Of a stretch of DNA of 64,000 nucleotides, positions 47,758 to 56,165 are shown in pieces (position 1 is the stretch's first letter; every line of letters begins with the position of its first letter). The stretch is from positions 124,001 to 188,000 of the forward strand of contig CBDAQW010000018.1 in NCBI GenBank assembly GCA_965199185.1, in the 5' to 3' direction. Origin of the DNA: Endozoicomonas sp965199185. Its GTDB lineage: Bacteria; Pseudomonadota; Gammaproteobacteria; Pseudomonadales; Endozoicomonadaceae. The translations under genes were made by a program, and so were the position numbers. The notes beneath the pieces are model-generated. The model did not search any database. It was not told where the DNA came from and saw only the letters and a program-made list of their open reading frames with translations.

Positions 47758-49140
47758 GTGCTGCAGATTTATAACAGCCTGACTCGCAAAAAAGAGCCAT
47801 TTACCCCCATCGACGGCAACCATGTGCGCATGTATGTCTGTGGTATGACCGTGTACGACTACTGTCATATTGGTCACGCCCGTACCGTCACTGCCTTCGA
47901 TGTGGTGGCTCGTTACCTGCGTGCCAAAGGTTATGATCTGACCTATGTCCGCAATATTACTGACGTGGATGACAAGATCATTGCCCGTGCTGCTGACAAT
48001 GGCGAAGACTTTATGGCGCTGACTGAACGCATGATTAAAGCGATGCGGGATGATTTTGCTCGTCTCGGTAATCTGGCACCGGATGCTGAACCAAGAGCCA
48101 CCGATCATATTGATGGCATGCTGACCATGATTCAGGGATTGATCGACAAAGGCTTTGCCTATGCGCCAGGTAATGGTGATGTGTATTACCGTGTACGCAA
48201 GTTTGATGGATACGGCAAGCTGTCGGGCAAAATTCTGGAAGAGCTGGAAGCCGGTGCCCGCATTGAAATCGATGAGGAGAAAGAAGATCCTTTGGATTTT
48301 GTACTCTGGAAAGCCGCCAAATCGGGCGAACCTTTCTGGGAATCGCCCTGGGGTAATGGTCGTCCCGGTTGGCATATCGAATGTTCTGTCATGGGTAAAA
48401 GCTGCCTTGGTGACACCTTTGATATTCATGGCGGCGGCTCTGATCTGAAGTTCCCGCACCATGAAAATGAAATTGCCCAGAGCGAAGCCCACAACTGCGC
48501 AAAATTCGTGAATACCTGGATGCATTCCGGTGCTATTCGCATTGATAACGTCAAGATGTCGAAGAGTCTGGGGAACTTCTTCACCATTCGAGAAGTTCTG
48601 GATAAATACGATGAAGAAGTGGTTCGTTACTTTATGATCTCCAGCGGCTATCGCAGCCCGATCAACTATTCAGAAGATAGCCTGAAAGACGCCGGGGTGC
48701 GCCTGGAGCGGCTCTATACGTCTTTGAAGGGGTTGGATCTAAACGGTGTTGAAGCCGCAGAAAATACCGACTTTGAAGAGAACTTCTTCAAGGTAATGGA
48801 CGACGATTTTAATACACCTCAGGCACTGGCGGTACTTTTTGAACTGACCCGCAAGCTGAACAGTGTGCGTGCTGAAGGTGACGTGGCAGCACTGCCTCTG
48901 GCAGCCTTGTTGCGTAAGCTGGGCGGTATTCTGGGCATTTTGCAGCGTGATGCTGAAGTATTTCTGAAGTCTGGCTCCGATGTGGACGAGGCATGGATTG
49001 AATCTATGATTCAAAAGCGTAAGGATGCCAAACAAGCCAAAGATTTCGCTGAGTCTGATCGTATTCGTGATGAATTGGCGGCTCAGGGTGTCATCCTACA
49101 AGACAGTCGGGAAGGTACTACCTGGCGTATAGAGCGCTAA
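47758..49140 (+). CDS. cysS: Cysteinyl-tRNA synthetase
   Basis: This class I synthetase charges tRNA-Cys. It has YVCGMTVYDYCHIGHART (zinc Cys and HIGH), the zinc-binding region FPHHENEIAQSEA and KMSKSLGNF. The start is the GTG at 47758 with an AGGA site about eight bases upstream. At 460 residues it is full length. glnS-cysS adjacency is typical of pseudomonads. Confidence 0.97.
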   Translation: MLQIYNSLTRKKEPFTPIDGNHVRMYVCGMTVYDYCHIGHARTVTAFDVVARYLRAKGYDLTYVRNITDVDDKIIARAADNGEDFMALTERMIKAMRDDFARLGNLAPDAEPRATDHIDGMLTMIQGLIDKGFAYAPGNGDVYYRVRKFDGYGKLSGKILEELEAGARIEIDEEKEDPLDFVLWKAAKSGEPFWESPWGNGRPGWHIECSVMGKSCLGDTFDIHGGGSDLKFPHHENEIAQSEAHNCAKFVNTWMHSGAIRIDNVKMSKSLGNFFTIREVLDKYDEEVVRYFMISSGYRSPINYSEDSLKDAGVRLERLYTSLKGLDLNGVEAAENTDFEENFFKVMDDDFNTPQALAVLFELTRKLNSVRAEGDVAALPLAALLRKLGGILGILQRDAEVFLKSGSDVDEAWIESMIQKRKDAKQAKDFAESDRIRDELAAQGVILQDSREGTTWRIER

Positions 49141-49223
49141 TGATGTGCGCTCTTTGCCAATTGTCTGCATAGATTGTAATCAGGGTAGGTTGGTTTCCGC
49201 CCGAAGGGCAGAAGCCAACAACA

Positions 49224-50981
49224 TCAAGACGCCAATATCAGGTTGTCGGTATTTTGTTTGGTATCTTCCTTCGCCGTCTCTGCCTCTTTCTCTTCCACCT
49301 TTTCATTCGCTGTATTTTCTTCAGCTATCTGTTGCACTGGTTCAGTGATCGTCTTGCTTGTCTCCTTCGAACTAAAAGCTGGTGCGATTGCGTTCAGTTC
49401 TCTGGCGACACTGTGAAACCGGCCTGTAGGCAGGTCATTACCAAAACGAACAAATCCCTGTAACTGAGGCAGTCTGGCGATTTCTTCAGGTGTCACAAGC
49501 GGTAAGGTCAGTAATCGTTGAGACTGTATTTTTTCGTCGCTGTTGCCATAGCTGACCTCTGTCGTTTGAGTGGTTTTCTTGAAACCCAGCCTGGATGAGA
49601 GCCAGTATTGGGTGGTTGGGTCATTACTGCTCATCGCGACAATGTTGTCAAAAGCTCGCAACAAGGCATTGCTGTCCTCTTCTCCATAGATAGAGGCTAA
49701 TACCGGTGTTGACCGCAGAGTAATAATGGCGCTGGCGCAGGTTCGACGAGATTGTACTGCGTAATCAATCAGGGCAGGAATGCGGTGAGTGGACGATAAA
49801 TCATCAATTACCATAAAAATTCGGCGCAGATGGTCAGTATGTAACCCGGTCAGTGTTTTGGCTGCCAAGTTTAGCCAGGTTGCGCTAAGGGATTTTAGAC
49901 TATCCTGCTCAGACGGGGTGGTGCTGATAAATAGCCAGTTGTCGGAGTTCTCATTAAAAGCCCAGCGTCGTACAGAAAATCGAGTGCTGGCATTGTCTAG
50001 CTCTTTCAGTGGAGCCAGTGTCTCCATTAAAATACCACGGATACCAAAGCAGGCATTTTCGCCATTTTCAGCGATGATAGTCGCGGCTTCAGTATTGCTG
50101 AGGGCGCTGATGATCTGTTCGTCATTCAGTTGCTCAATATTTTCCATCAGATGCAGAGTGCGCGGGTTTTCACGGTTTCCTTCAGCTTCAGCCAGTTTGG
50201 CGAGGACCAGGCGTGCGCCTGTTACCCACTTTTCCTGCCCGGGATGATCGGCTATCAGAGTGTTGGCAGTCTGAAGATAATCCTGATAATGGCGACAGTC
50301 GCACCAGATATCCCAGCCGACACTGCGTTGATCCAATGGGTTTAACAGAATATCTGTTCCGTGGCGATAAAACAGGCTGACCAGCTCACCAGTGGGGTCA
50401 AAAATAATCGCTTTACGTCTGGCTCTGCGAATACCGGCAAGAATTTCCCTAAGGTTGGCGGTTTTGCCGCTGCCGGAAGAGCCGCAGATAATCAGGTTGC
50501 TGATGTCTGTTTTATCCGGAAATGGGATGCCGGCTATGGATAATCGTGTTTGAGAAGGGTTCTCCAGTGTTTTTTTTCGTAATTCATCCGCTTCTATAAT
50601 GGTTTCCAGCTCATCTTCAGTGTCTTCAATTTCTTGTTGGAGCTGAAGTAAATTAAAACCACACTTAAAGATCGTTTGGAAAATAAAAAACATGATCATG
50701 CATAGCATGATTTTTGCGGATGTAATCAGAGCGGTTTCTTCAAGCTCTCCATCTTTGAGAATGGATGAGTTCTTGCGTTGAACCAGTTGACCGCTGTCGT
50801 TGATGTACTCTTCCACATGATTCTGTGAGCCAAAGACTTCAACGATGATCACTGAATATAAGACGGCCAGTGACTGACTCCGGTCTTTGGGGGTCGTTAT
50901 GGAAAAAAACAACATTAGCGAAAGTATAAATGCAAGCAAGGATGCAATACCCTTTCGCCGGTTGGAATTTACTTGAAACAT
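49224..50981 (-). CDS. Orphan TraD-like type IV coupling ATPase
   Basis: This is a VirD4/TraD-family membrane ATPase that normally couples DNA or protein substrates to a type IV secretion channel. Two membrane regions lie in the first ~120 residues (SLLAFILSLMLFFSITTP and a second around IMLCMIMFFIFQTIF). The Walker A motif is IICGSSGSGKTANL, followed by TraD-like IFDPTGELVSLFYRHG and ILLNPLDQRSVGWDIW. The Walker B region reads IFMVIDDLSSTHRIPAL; the catalytic Glu after the Asp is replaced by Asp. The C-terminus is Glu/Lys/Thr-rich. I start at the ATG at 50981, since a longer frame to 51098 runs into the flgK start. No relaxase or mating-pore gene lies nearby. Confidence 0.8.
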   Translation of the reverse strand: MFQVNSNRRKGIASLLAFILSLMLFFSITTPKDRSQSLAVLYSVIIVEVFGSQNHVEEYINDSGQLVQRKNSSILKDGELEETALITSAKIMLCMIMFFIFQTIFKCGFNLLQLQQEIEDTEDELETIIEADELRKKTLENPSQTRLSIAGIPFPDKTDISNLIICGSSGSGKTANLREILAGIRRARRKAIIFDPTGELVSLFYRHGTDILLNPLDQRSVGWDIWCDCRHYQDYLQTANTLIADHPGQEKWVTGARLVLAKLAEAEGNRENPRTLHLMENIEQLNDEQIISALSNTEAATIIAENGENACFGIRGILMETLAPLKELDNASTRFSVRRWAFNENSDNWLFISTTPSEQDSLKSLSATWLNLAAKTLTGLHTDHLRRIFMVIDDLSSTHRIPALIDYAVQSRRTCASAIITLRSTPVLASIYGEEDSNALLRAFDNIVAMSSNDPTTQYWLSSRLGFKKTTQTTEVSYGNSDEKIQSQRLLTLPLVTPEEIARLPQLQGFVRFGNDLPTGRFHSVARELNAIAPAFSSKETSKTITEPVQQIAEENTANEKVEEKEAETAKEDTKQNTDNLILAS

Positions 50982-51113
50982 GAGGTTTGTTATCTCGATC
51001 TTATCCTGCTCAGAGAACGTCTGGAACACAGAAAAATTAATTAAAAAAATACATCTTCTGTCGTACTCCTGATATAGCAACTGTTGAGCGGGACCCACGA
51101 GCCCGGATTATCC

Positions 51114-52721
51114 ATGACAATGATTCAAAACGGGATGGCCGGAATGACGGCGGCCTCCACTTCCCTGATGGTGACCAGCACCAATATCGCAAATGCTTCG
51201 GTAGAGGGTTACTCACGCCAGCAAGCAACTTACAGTACATCGCCTACAGGTAGTGTGTTTGTCAGCGGTATAGAGCGTGTGACCGATGACTTCTATGTAT
51301 CTCAGGTGCAGGATGCCAGTTCGTCTGTTGGATATAGCACTGCGTTTGCCAGTCAGAGCGGCAAGCTGGAAAGTACCTTGAGTAGTGATGCGATAAGTCT
51401 GTCATCATCGCTCAATAGTTTTTTTGAATCTCTTGATGCGGCACAGGCTGACCCTATGGATGTCGCCTATCGTCAACAGGTATTGAGTGAAGCTGATAAT
51501 CTTGCATCGCAGTTTAATACGCTATCAACAGAAATCATTGATCAGATGGACGATCTTGATAACGAGCTCGGCACTATGATGAAAGAAGTCAATGGTCTTC
51601 TGACACAGGTCGCTGAGTTGAATGATGAAATTGCTCAGGCGGAAGCGGTGGGGAAAGCTTCTGCTGATCTTCTTGATGAACGTGACCGGTCGGTGCAGCA
51701 ATTATCTGAGCTGGTTGGCGTAGAGGTTATCTATCAGGATGATAATACCGTAGACCTGTTCCTGTCTTCGGGTGAACCGCTGGTGGTGAATAGCGATGCT
51801 AATGAGCTTCTGCAGGTAAAAGGTACACCTGATACTGAAGTGAGTATGCTTGCCCTCGATACTGGAACTCATGTCAAAGTTTTGGGCGATGAAGTCGGTG
51901 GAGCGTTACAGGCGCAGCTGGATTTCAGAGATGATGTGTTACAGCCGGCCCTTAATGAACTTGATCGAATGGCGCTGGTGTTGGCAGGTGCTGTCAATGA
52001 ACAGCTGTCAAAAGGGTATGATCTTGACGGAAAAGAGGGTGAGAAACTCTTTAATGACATCAACTCTAATGAAGCCATGAAAGCACGCTCTACGTCCGCG
52101 GAGGGCACCAGTGCCCATCTCACAGTGGCGATTACCGACAGTAGCGAGCTCACTGCAGAAAACTATCTGATCGAAATTGACAAAGCCGGTCAGCCAATAG
52201 TGACGGTCTATCCCGGTGGCGAATCTTTTAAACCCACCCTTAACGCTGATGGCGCTATGGCGTTTGATGGCATGGCGATCAGTGTCGCGGAAGGGGCAAT
52301 GCAGCCCGGCAATAGTTTTTTTATTCAGCCCGGTAATAATGCCGCTGCAGATGTTGAAGTGACGATGGAAGAACCTAAGCATCTCGCGTTCTCATCAAAT
52401 CCTGACGAGCCAGGTAATAATAAAAATCTTTTGGCATTGTCTGATTTGCAGGATGCTGATCTGGTTGAAGGTAATCTCAGTGTTAATGAAGCCTATAACG
52501 ATCTGGTGATTGATGTTGGCAGCACCACTGCAAAAGCCAAGAAAGAATACGACGCTGCCAGAATGGTTCATCAGGAAGCTAGCAGCAATCTGTTGAGCGT
52601 AGCAGGCGTTAATATGGATGAAGAAGCGTCCAATATGCTGGTTTTTCAGCAGGCCTATGCTGCGAACGCTAAGGTGATTAGTACGGCGGACAAGCTGTTT
52701 AACACTATTTTAGGGATTTGA
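51114..52721 (+). CDS. flgK: Flagellar hook-associated protein 1
   Basis: FlgK forms the first hook-filament junction layer and is exported through the flagellar apparatus. The N-terminal heptad region has AASTSLMVTSTNIANASVEGYSRQ-type sequence, and the C-terminus has NMLVFQQAYAANAKVISTAD, both family hallmarks. The ATG at 51114 is preferred over a TTG at 51084. The length of 535 residues is close to the E. coli protein. The start is divergent from the TraD-like gene, and no flgJ or flgI is present upstream, which is unusual. Confidence 0.93.
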   Translation: MTMIQNGMAGMTAASTSLMVTSTNIANASVEGYSRQQATYSTSPTGSVFVSGIERVTDDFYVSQVQDASSSVGYSTAFASQSGKLESTLSSDAISLSSSLNSFFESLDAAQADPMDVAYRQQVLSEADNLASQFNTLSTEIIDQMDDLDNELGTMMKEVNGLLTQVAELNDEIAQAEAVGKASADLLDERDRSVQQLSELVGVEVIYQDDNTVDLFLSSGEPLVVNSDANELLQVKGTPDTEVSMLALDTGTHVKVLGDEVGGALQAQLDFRDDVLQPALNELDRMALVLAGAVNEQLSKGYDLDGKEGEKLFNDINSNEAMKARSTSAEGTSAHLTVAITDSSELTAENYLIEIDKAGQPIVTVYPGGESFKPTLNADGAMAFDGMAISVAEGAMQPGNSFFIQPGNNAAADVEVTMEEPKHLAFSSNPDEPGNNKNLLALSDLQDADLVEGNLSVNEAYNDLVIDVGSTTAKAKKEYDAARMVHQEASSNLLSVAGVNMDEEASNMLVFQQAYAANAKVISTADKLFNTILGI

Positions 52722-52775
52722 GAACAAATGCAAGTTGGCTTCCCGTCGATGATAGGACGCCGGTAACCAGCACTG

Positions 52776-52794
52776 GGTGCTGGTGACAATCTGT
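52776..52794 (+). promoter_or_regulatory. Tight hairpin in the flgK-flgL spacer
   Basis: Perfect 8-bp arms ACCAGCAC and GTGCTGGT enclose a 3-base loop in the 183-base spacer between flgK and flgL. There is no T-tract after it. It may protect the flgK mRNA end or set the expression ratio of the two proteins. Confidence 0.35.
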
Positions 52795-52904
52795 TATTCG
52801 GTGAGCCAGTATCAAGCCCTGGTGAAACTGGTTACTTTTTTATGCGCCTGATGGCGCAATGTTGGCCTGGACTTTGTCGTAAACCAACCTACGGAACTAT
52901 AAAT

Positions 52905-53912
52905 ATGCGCGTAAGCACAATGCAAATGACTGGCGCCATGCAGTACAACATGATGTCAACGACCAGTCAGATGAATAAAACACTGATGGAAATGAGTAGC
53001 GGGAAGTCAGTCAATAAACCTTCTGATGATGTGCTGGCCGCTACACAGATTCTTGGTCTGGAAGACGACACTGCTCAACTGAAATCCTACGAATCTTCTA
53101 TCAGCAAGGCGGAAAGTAGCCTGGCTATGACAGAAACAATGCTGACTGATATGAATGATTCTCTTGACCGGATGCGTGATCTGGTTCTGGCAATGGGTGG
53201 TAAACCATTGTCCGGGAGTGAAAAAAAGGCTGATGATGTCAAAGGAGACGATGACAAAAAGGCTGAAGAAAAAGCAGAGTCAGAAGGCAGTTCAAAAAAG
53301 TCGGTCAATAACGCGGATATCGCAGCCTATGTCAAAGAGATAGAAGCGGTATTGGGTAATCTTGCTGATATTACCAACACGAAAAGTGCTACCGGGGAAT
53401 ATATCTTTGGGGGTACTGGAGGTGGTGCGGAAGTCGTTTCTTTGAATAAAGAGACTGGGCAATACGTTGTTGGTGGTAGTGATAATGTGCGCGAAGTCCA
53501 GGTTAGTGATTCTCAGGCAGTAGACCAGGGTATTGTTGCTGGTGATCTTTTTGACAGGGGCGAAGATAATTTTTTCAGCGACCTTGCAGGGTTTGCTGAT
53601 ATGGCTACCGACCCGGATACCACGCAGAAAGAGTTGAGTGAAGCTATTAAGAATGCGCTGATTACTATCGATGAAACCCAGGCTTCAGTTAACCAGTCTA
53701 TTACTGAAGTAGGTGCCTCTTTGAATAAGCTGGAGATGGCAAAAGACACTAACTCAGATCAGCAGCTTTATAACGAAACCATGAAAGGCGGATTGGAAAA
53801 TACCGATTTTTCCAAGGCGACCATGGACTTTACCATGATGCAAAATCAGCTACAGGCCGGGCAAAAGGCGTTTGCGATGGTCAATGGTACCAGCTTGTTC
53901 GATTACATCTGA
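52905..53912 (+). CDS. flgL: Flagellar hook-associated protein 3, with charged insert
   Basis: FlgL is the second hook-filament junction protein. The flagellin-like N-terminal helix (MNKTLMEMSSGKSVNKPSDD) and the C-terminal helix (MTMMQNQLQAGQKAF-like FTMMQNQLQAGQKAFAMVN) are present, as is the GEYIFGGT segment. About residues 101-132 form an extra hydrophilic stretch rich in Lys, Glu, Asp and Ser (for example KKAEEKAESEGSSKKS) where E. coli FlgL has only a short turn. The ATG at 52905 gives the expected N-terminus. The gene follows flgK after 183 bases. Confidence 0.9.
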   Translation: MRVSTMQMTGAMQYNMMSTTSQMNKTLMEMSSGKSVNKPSDDVLAATQILGLEDDTAQLKSYESSISKAESSLAMTETMLTDMNDSLDRMRDLVLAMGGKPLSGSEKKADDVKGDDDKKAEEKAESEGSSKKSVNNADIAAYVKEIEAVLGNLADITNTKSATGEYIFGGTGGGAEVVSLNKETGQYVVGGSDNVREVQVSDSQAVDQGIVAGDLFDRGEDNFFSDLAGFADMATDPDTTQKELSEAIKNALITIDETQASVNQSITEVGASLNKLEMAKDTNSDQQLYNETMKGGLENTDFSKATMDFTMMQNQLQAGQKAFAMVNGTSLFDYI

Positions 53913-54033
53913 TGTGGCGGATGCGCAGTGTATACGTTGCACAATTATCAATACGTGTTGATCGATAAATAACAAGTGTATTTATCATAGGTGAATATCT
54001 GCTTATTTTTTTACACTACCTCTGGCTAAATCA

Positions 54034-54040
54034 AAGGAGG
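54034..54040 (+). promoter_or_regulatory. Strong ribosome site deciding a TTG start for pnuC
   Basis: AAGGAGG lies eight bases before the TTG at 54049 and no ATG is available in frame at a suitable distance. It supports TTG as the true start of pnuC. Confidence 0.7.
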
Positions 54041-54048
54041 TAGAAAGG

Positions 54049-54765
54049 TTGAGCATTATTCACTGGTTCGATATTAATAACACGCTCGTCAATATTCCTG
54101 TTGGTGGTGGTTATGCCATGTCATGGATTGAAGCCATTGGCACTCTGGCAGGATTGCTGTGCATCTGGTTAGCGAGTAAGGAAAAGACGATTAATTATCT
54201 GTTTGGTCTGATTAATGTGACCTTGTTTGCGGTTATCTTTTTCCAGATTAAACTGTACGGACTGTTACTGTTACAACTGTTTTTCTTCTGCGCCAATATT
54301 TATGGTTGGTACGCCTGGACACGACCCGCGTCTGATAATGGTGATGTCCTTGAAATTCGTTGGCTCTCCAGACAAAAGTTGATGTTGACTGCCGGTTTGA
54401 GTGTGCTTGGTATTGCACTGATGACTGCCTATATTGATCCATTCTTTTTTGCTCTGGCGAATCTGGTTGTTGATAGCATGAATCTCATGGGTGCAGACCT
54501 TGCCAGTCCGGTGTTGGAGCCTGATGCGTTTCCTTTCTGGGATTCAGCCATGACAGTGTTGTCCATTGTCGCCCAAATTCTGATGACCCGTAAGTATGTA
54601 GAGAACTGGATTCTGTGGGTGGTGATTAATATTATCAGTGTGGGGGTCTATACGGTGCAAGGCGTTTATGCCATGTCCATTGAATACGCGATACTGATGT
54701 TTATTGCGTTAAATGGTACTCGGGAGTGGTGTAACAGAGCAAAAGCCAACAGCCCGGCAAAATAA
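54049..54765 (+). CDS. pnuC: Nicotinamide riboside/mononucleoside transporter PnuC
   Basis: PnuC is a facilitated importer of nicotinamide riboside in the inner membrane. About seven hydrophobic segments are present, with the family motifs NYLFGLINVTLFAVIFFQIKLYG (split over two lines of helices), FFCANIYGWYAW and a late WILWVVINIISVGVY. The length of 238 residues is typical. It complements nadB elsewhere in the window as a salvage route to NAD. No kinase partner gene (nadR) is adjacent. Confidence 0.9.
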   Translation: MSIIHWFDINNTLVNIPVGGGYAMSWIEAIGTLAGLLCIWLASKEKTINYLFGLINVTLFAVIFFQIKLYGLLLLQLFFFCANIYGWYAWTRPASDNGDVLEIRWLSRQKLMLTAGLSVLGIALMTAYIDPFFFALANLVVDSMNLMGADLASPVLEPDAFPFWDSAMTVLSIVAQILMTRKYVENWILWVVINIISVGVYTVQGVYAMSIEYAILMFIALNGTREWCNRAKANSPAK

Positions 54766-54785
54766 GAAAGCGATAATAAAAGAGG

Positions 54786-54820
54786 TTGTGTCGGAGTCCG
54801 GTTTATGGATTCCGACACAA
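54786..54820. terminator. Bidirectional terminator between pnuC and the aminotransferase gene
   Basis: Arms TTGTGTCGGAGTCC (54786-54799) and GGATTCCGACACAA (54807-54820) match at 13 of 14 positions and lie between two convergent genes. A T-rich stretch follows in the minus direction. Confidence 0.78.
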
Positions 54821-54825
54821 CAGCA

Positions 54826-56004
54826 TCAGGATAGGGTTTCTTGAAGGCGGTCAAGTGCTTTTGCCAAAGCTTCATCACTGGTGGCAAACGACAGTCGCAT
54901 GCAACCTTCAGAGCCAAAAGCAGAACCCGGCACCAGAGCTACGCCTTTTTCAAGGAATAAGGCCGCAAGATCGGTGTCTTTTTCCATGCCTAGTGTTTTC
55001 ATGGCGCCGTTAAAGTCGGCGAAGGCATAAAAGGTCCCGTCACCTTCAATGGCACTGACACCGGGTAGCTGATTCAGTCGAGCCACCACATAGTCATGGC
55101 GCTTTTTGAACGAAACCAGCATTTCCTTGACGCACTCCTGCGAGCCATCCAAAGCCGCCACTGCTGCCGCCTGAGCAATTGAGCATGGGTTGGAGGTGCT
55201 CTGTGATTGAATCTTCTTCATGTTCTTCACTAGCCATTCCGGACCACCGGCATAACCGATACGCCAGCCTGTCATGGAATAGGCTTTAGATACACCATTG
55301 AGAACCATCGTACGCTCATATAGATCCGGGCAGGCCATGACAATATTGCAGAAAGGCTCATCAGCCCAAAGGATATGCTCGTACATATCATCGGTGGCGA
55401 TAATCACTTCAGGGTATTTGCGCAATACTTCGCCCAGTGCTTCCAGCTCTTTGCGGGTGTATGCCGTGCCGGATGGGTTGGAAGGGCTGTTGAGCACTAC
55501 TAGCCGGGTTTTGTCAGTAATGGCTGCGTCCAGCTGTTCTGCTGTCATCTTGAAGCGATGTTTTAGATCGGTTTCAACCACCACAGGCACACCTTCGGCA
55601 ATGACCACCATGTCTGGATAGGAAACCCAGTAAGGAGCAGGAATGACCACTTCATCACCGGCATTCAATAGTGCCAGGGCCAGATTAAAAAAGCTCTGCT
55701 TGCCGCCACAGGAGACCAGAATCTGACCGGGCGTGTATTCAAGGCCGTTATCGCGCTGGAATTTGCGGATGATTGCCTGCTTTAGTTCAGGAGTGCCATC
55801 CACTGCTGTGTATTTTGTTTTGCCTTCATTAATGGCTTTGATGGCTGCCACTTTAATATGTTCAGGAGTATCGAAATCAGGCTCGCCTGCGCCAAGACCG
55901 ATGATGTCGTGTCCGGCGGCACGCAGTTCAGCCGCTTTCGCGGTGACTGCCAGAGTCGGGGAGGGCTTGACCATTTGTACGCGCTGGGAAGGATGAGCTG
56001 TCAC
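54826..56004 (-). CDS. Aspartate aminotransferase (class I, PLP-dependent)
   Basis: This enzyme exchanges the amino group between aspartate and 2-oxoglutarate. The N-terminus has KAAELRAAGHDIIGLGAGEP, the substrate loop FDTPEHIK and the PLP lysine in NGVSKAYSMTGWRIGYAGGP, which are typical of the thermophile/pseudomonad-type aspartate aminotransferase (subgroup I-beta) rather than E. coli AspC. The start is a GTG at 56004; an internal ATG ten codons later is possible. It is divergent from uvrB, as in Pseudomonas. Confidence 0.9.
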   Translation of the reverse strand: MTAHPSQRVQMVKPSPTLAVTAKAAELRAAGHDIIGLGAGEPDFDTPEHIKVAAIKAINEGKTKYTAVDGTPELKQAIIRKFQRDNGLEYTPGQILVSCGGKQSFFNLALALLNAGDEVVIPAPYWVSYPDMVVIAEGVPVVVETDLKHRFKMTAEQLDAAITDKTRLVVLNSPSNPSGTAYTRKELEALGEVLRKYPEVIIATDDMYEHILWADEPFCNIVMACPDLYERTMVLNGVSKAYSMTGWRIGYAGGPEWLVKNMKKIQSQSTSNPCSIAQAAAVAALDGSQECVKEMLVSFKKRHDYVVARLNQLPGVSAIEGDGTFYAFADFNGAMKTLGMEKDTDLAALFLEKGVALVPGSAFGSEGCMRLSFATSDEALAKALDRLQETLS

Positions 56005-56165
56005 AGTAATCCTCTTTTATCATTGTCAGAACGGTGAGATGCCGATAGAGTCTAGTATCCTCTAGCGCATAATACACAAATAGAACATGCAGTACATGGG
56101 TTACCATAGTTCTGTTTCGTTTTTTCCAATTTTTAATCGAGATTTGATGGTAGGAAATCCAATCT

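Noticed and set aside
47743..48525. 260-residue open frame antisense to cysS
   Set aside because: It is composed of low-plausibility His/Ile/Phe-rich sequence over a conserved synthetase; shadow frame.
56005..56165. LexA box upstream of uvrB
   Set aside because: I looked for CTG-N10-CAG and found no convincing match; a CATG-containing near-repeat is not a LexA site.
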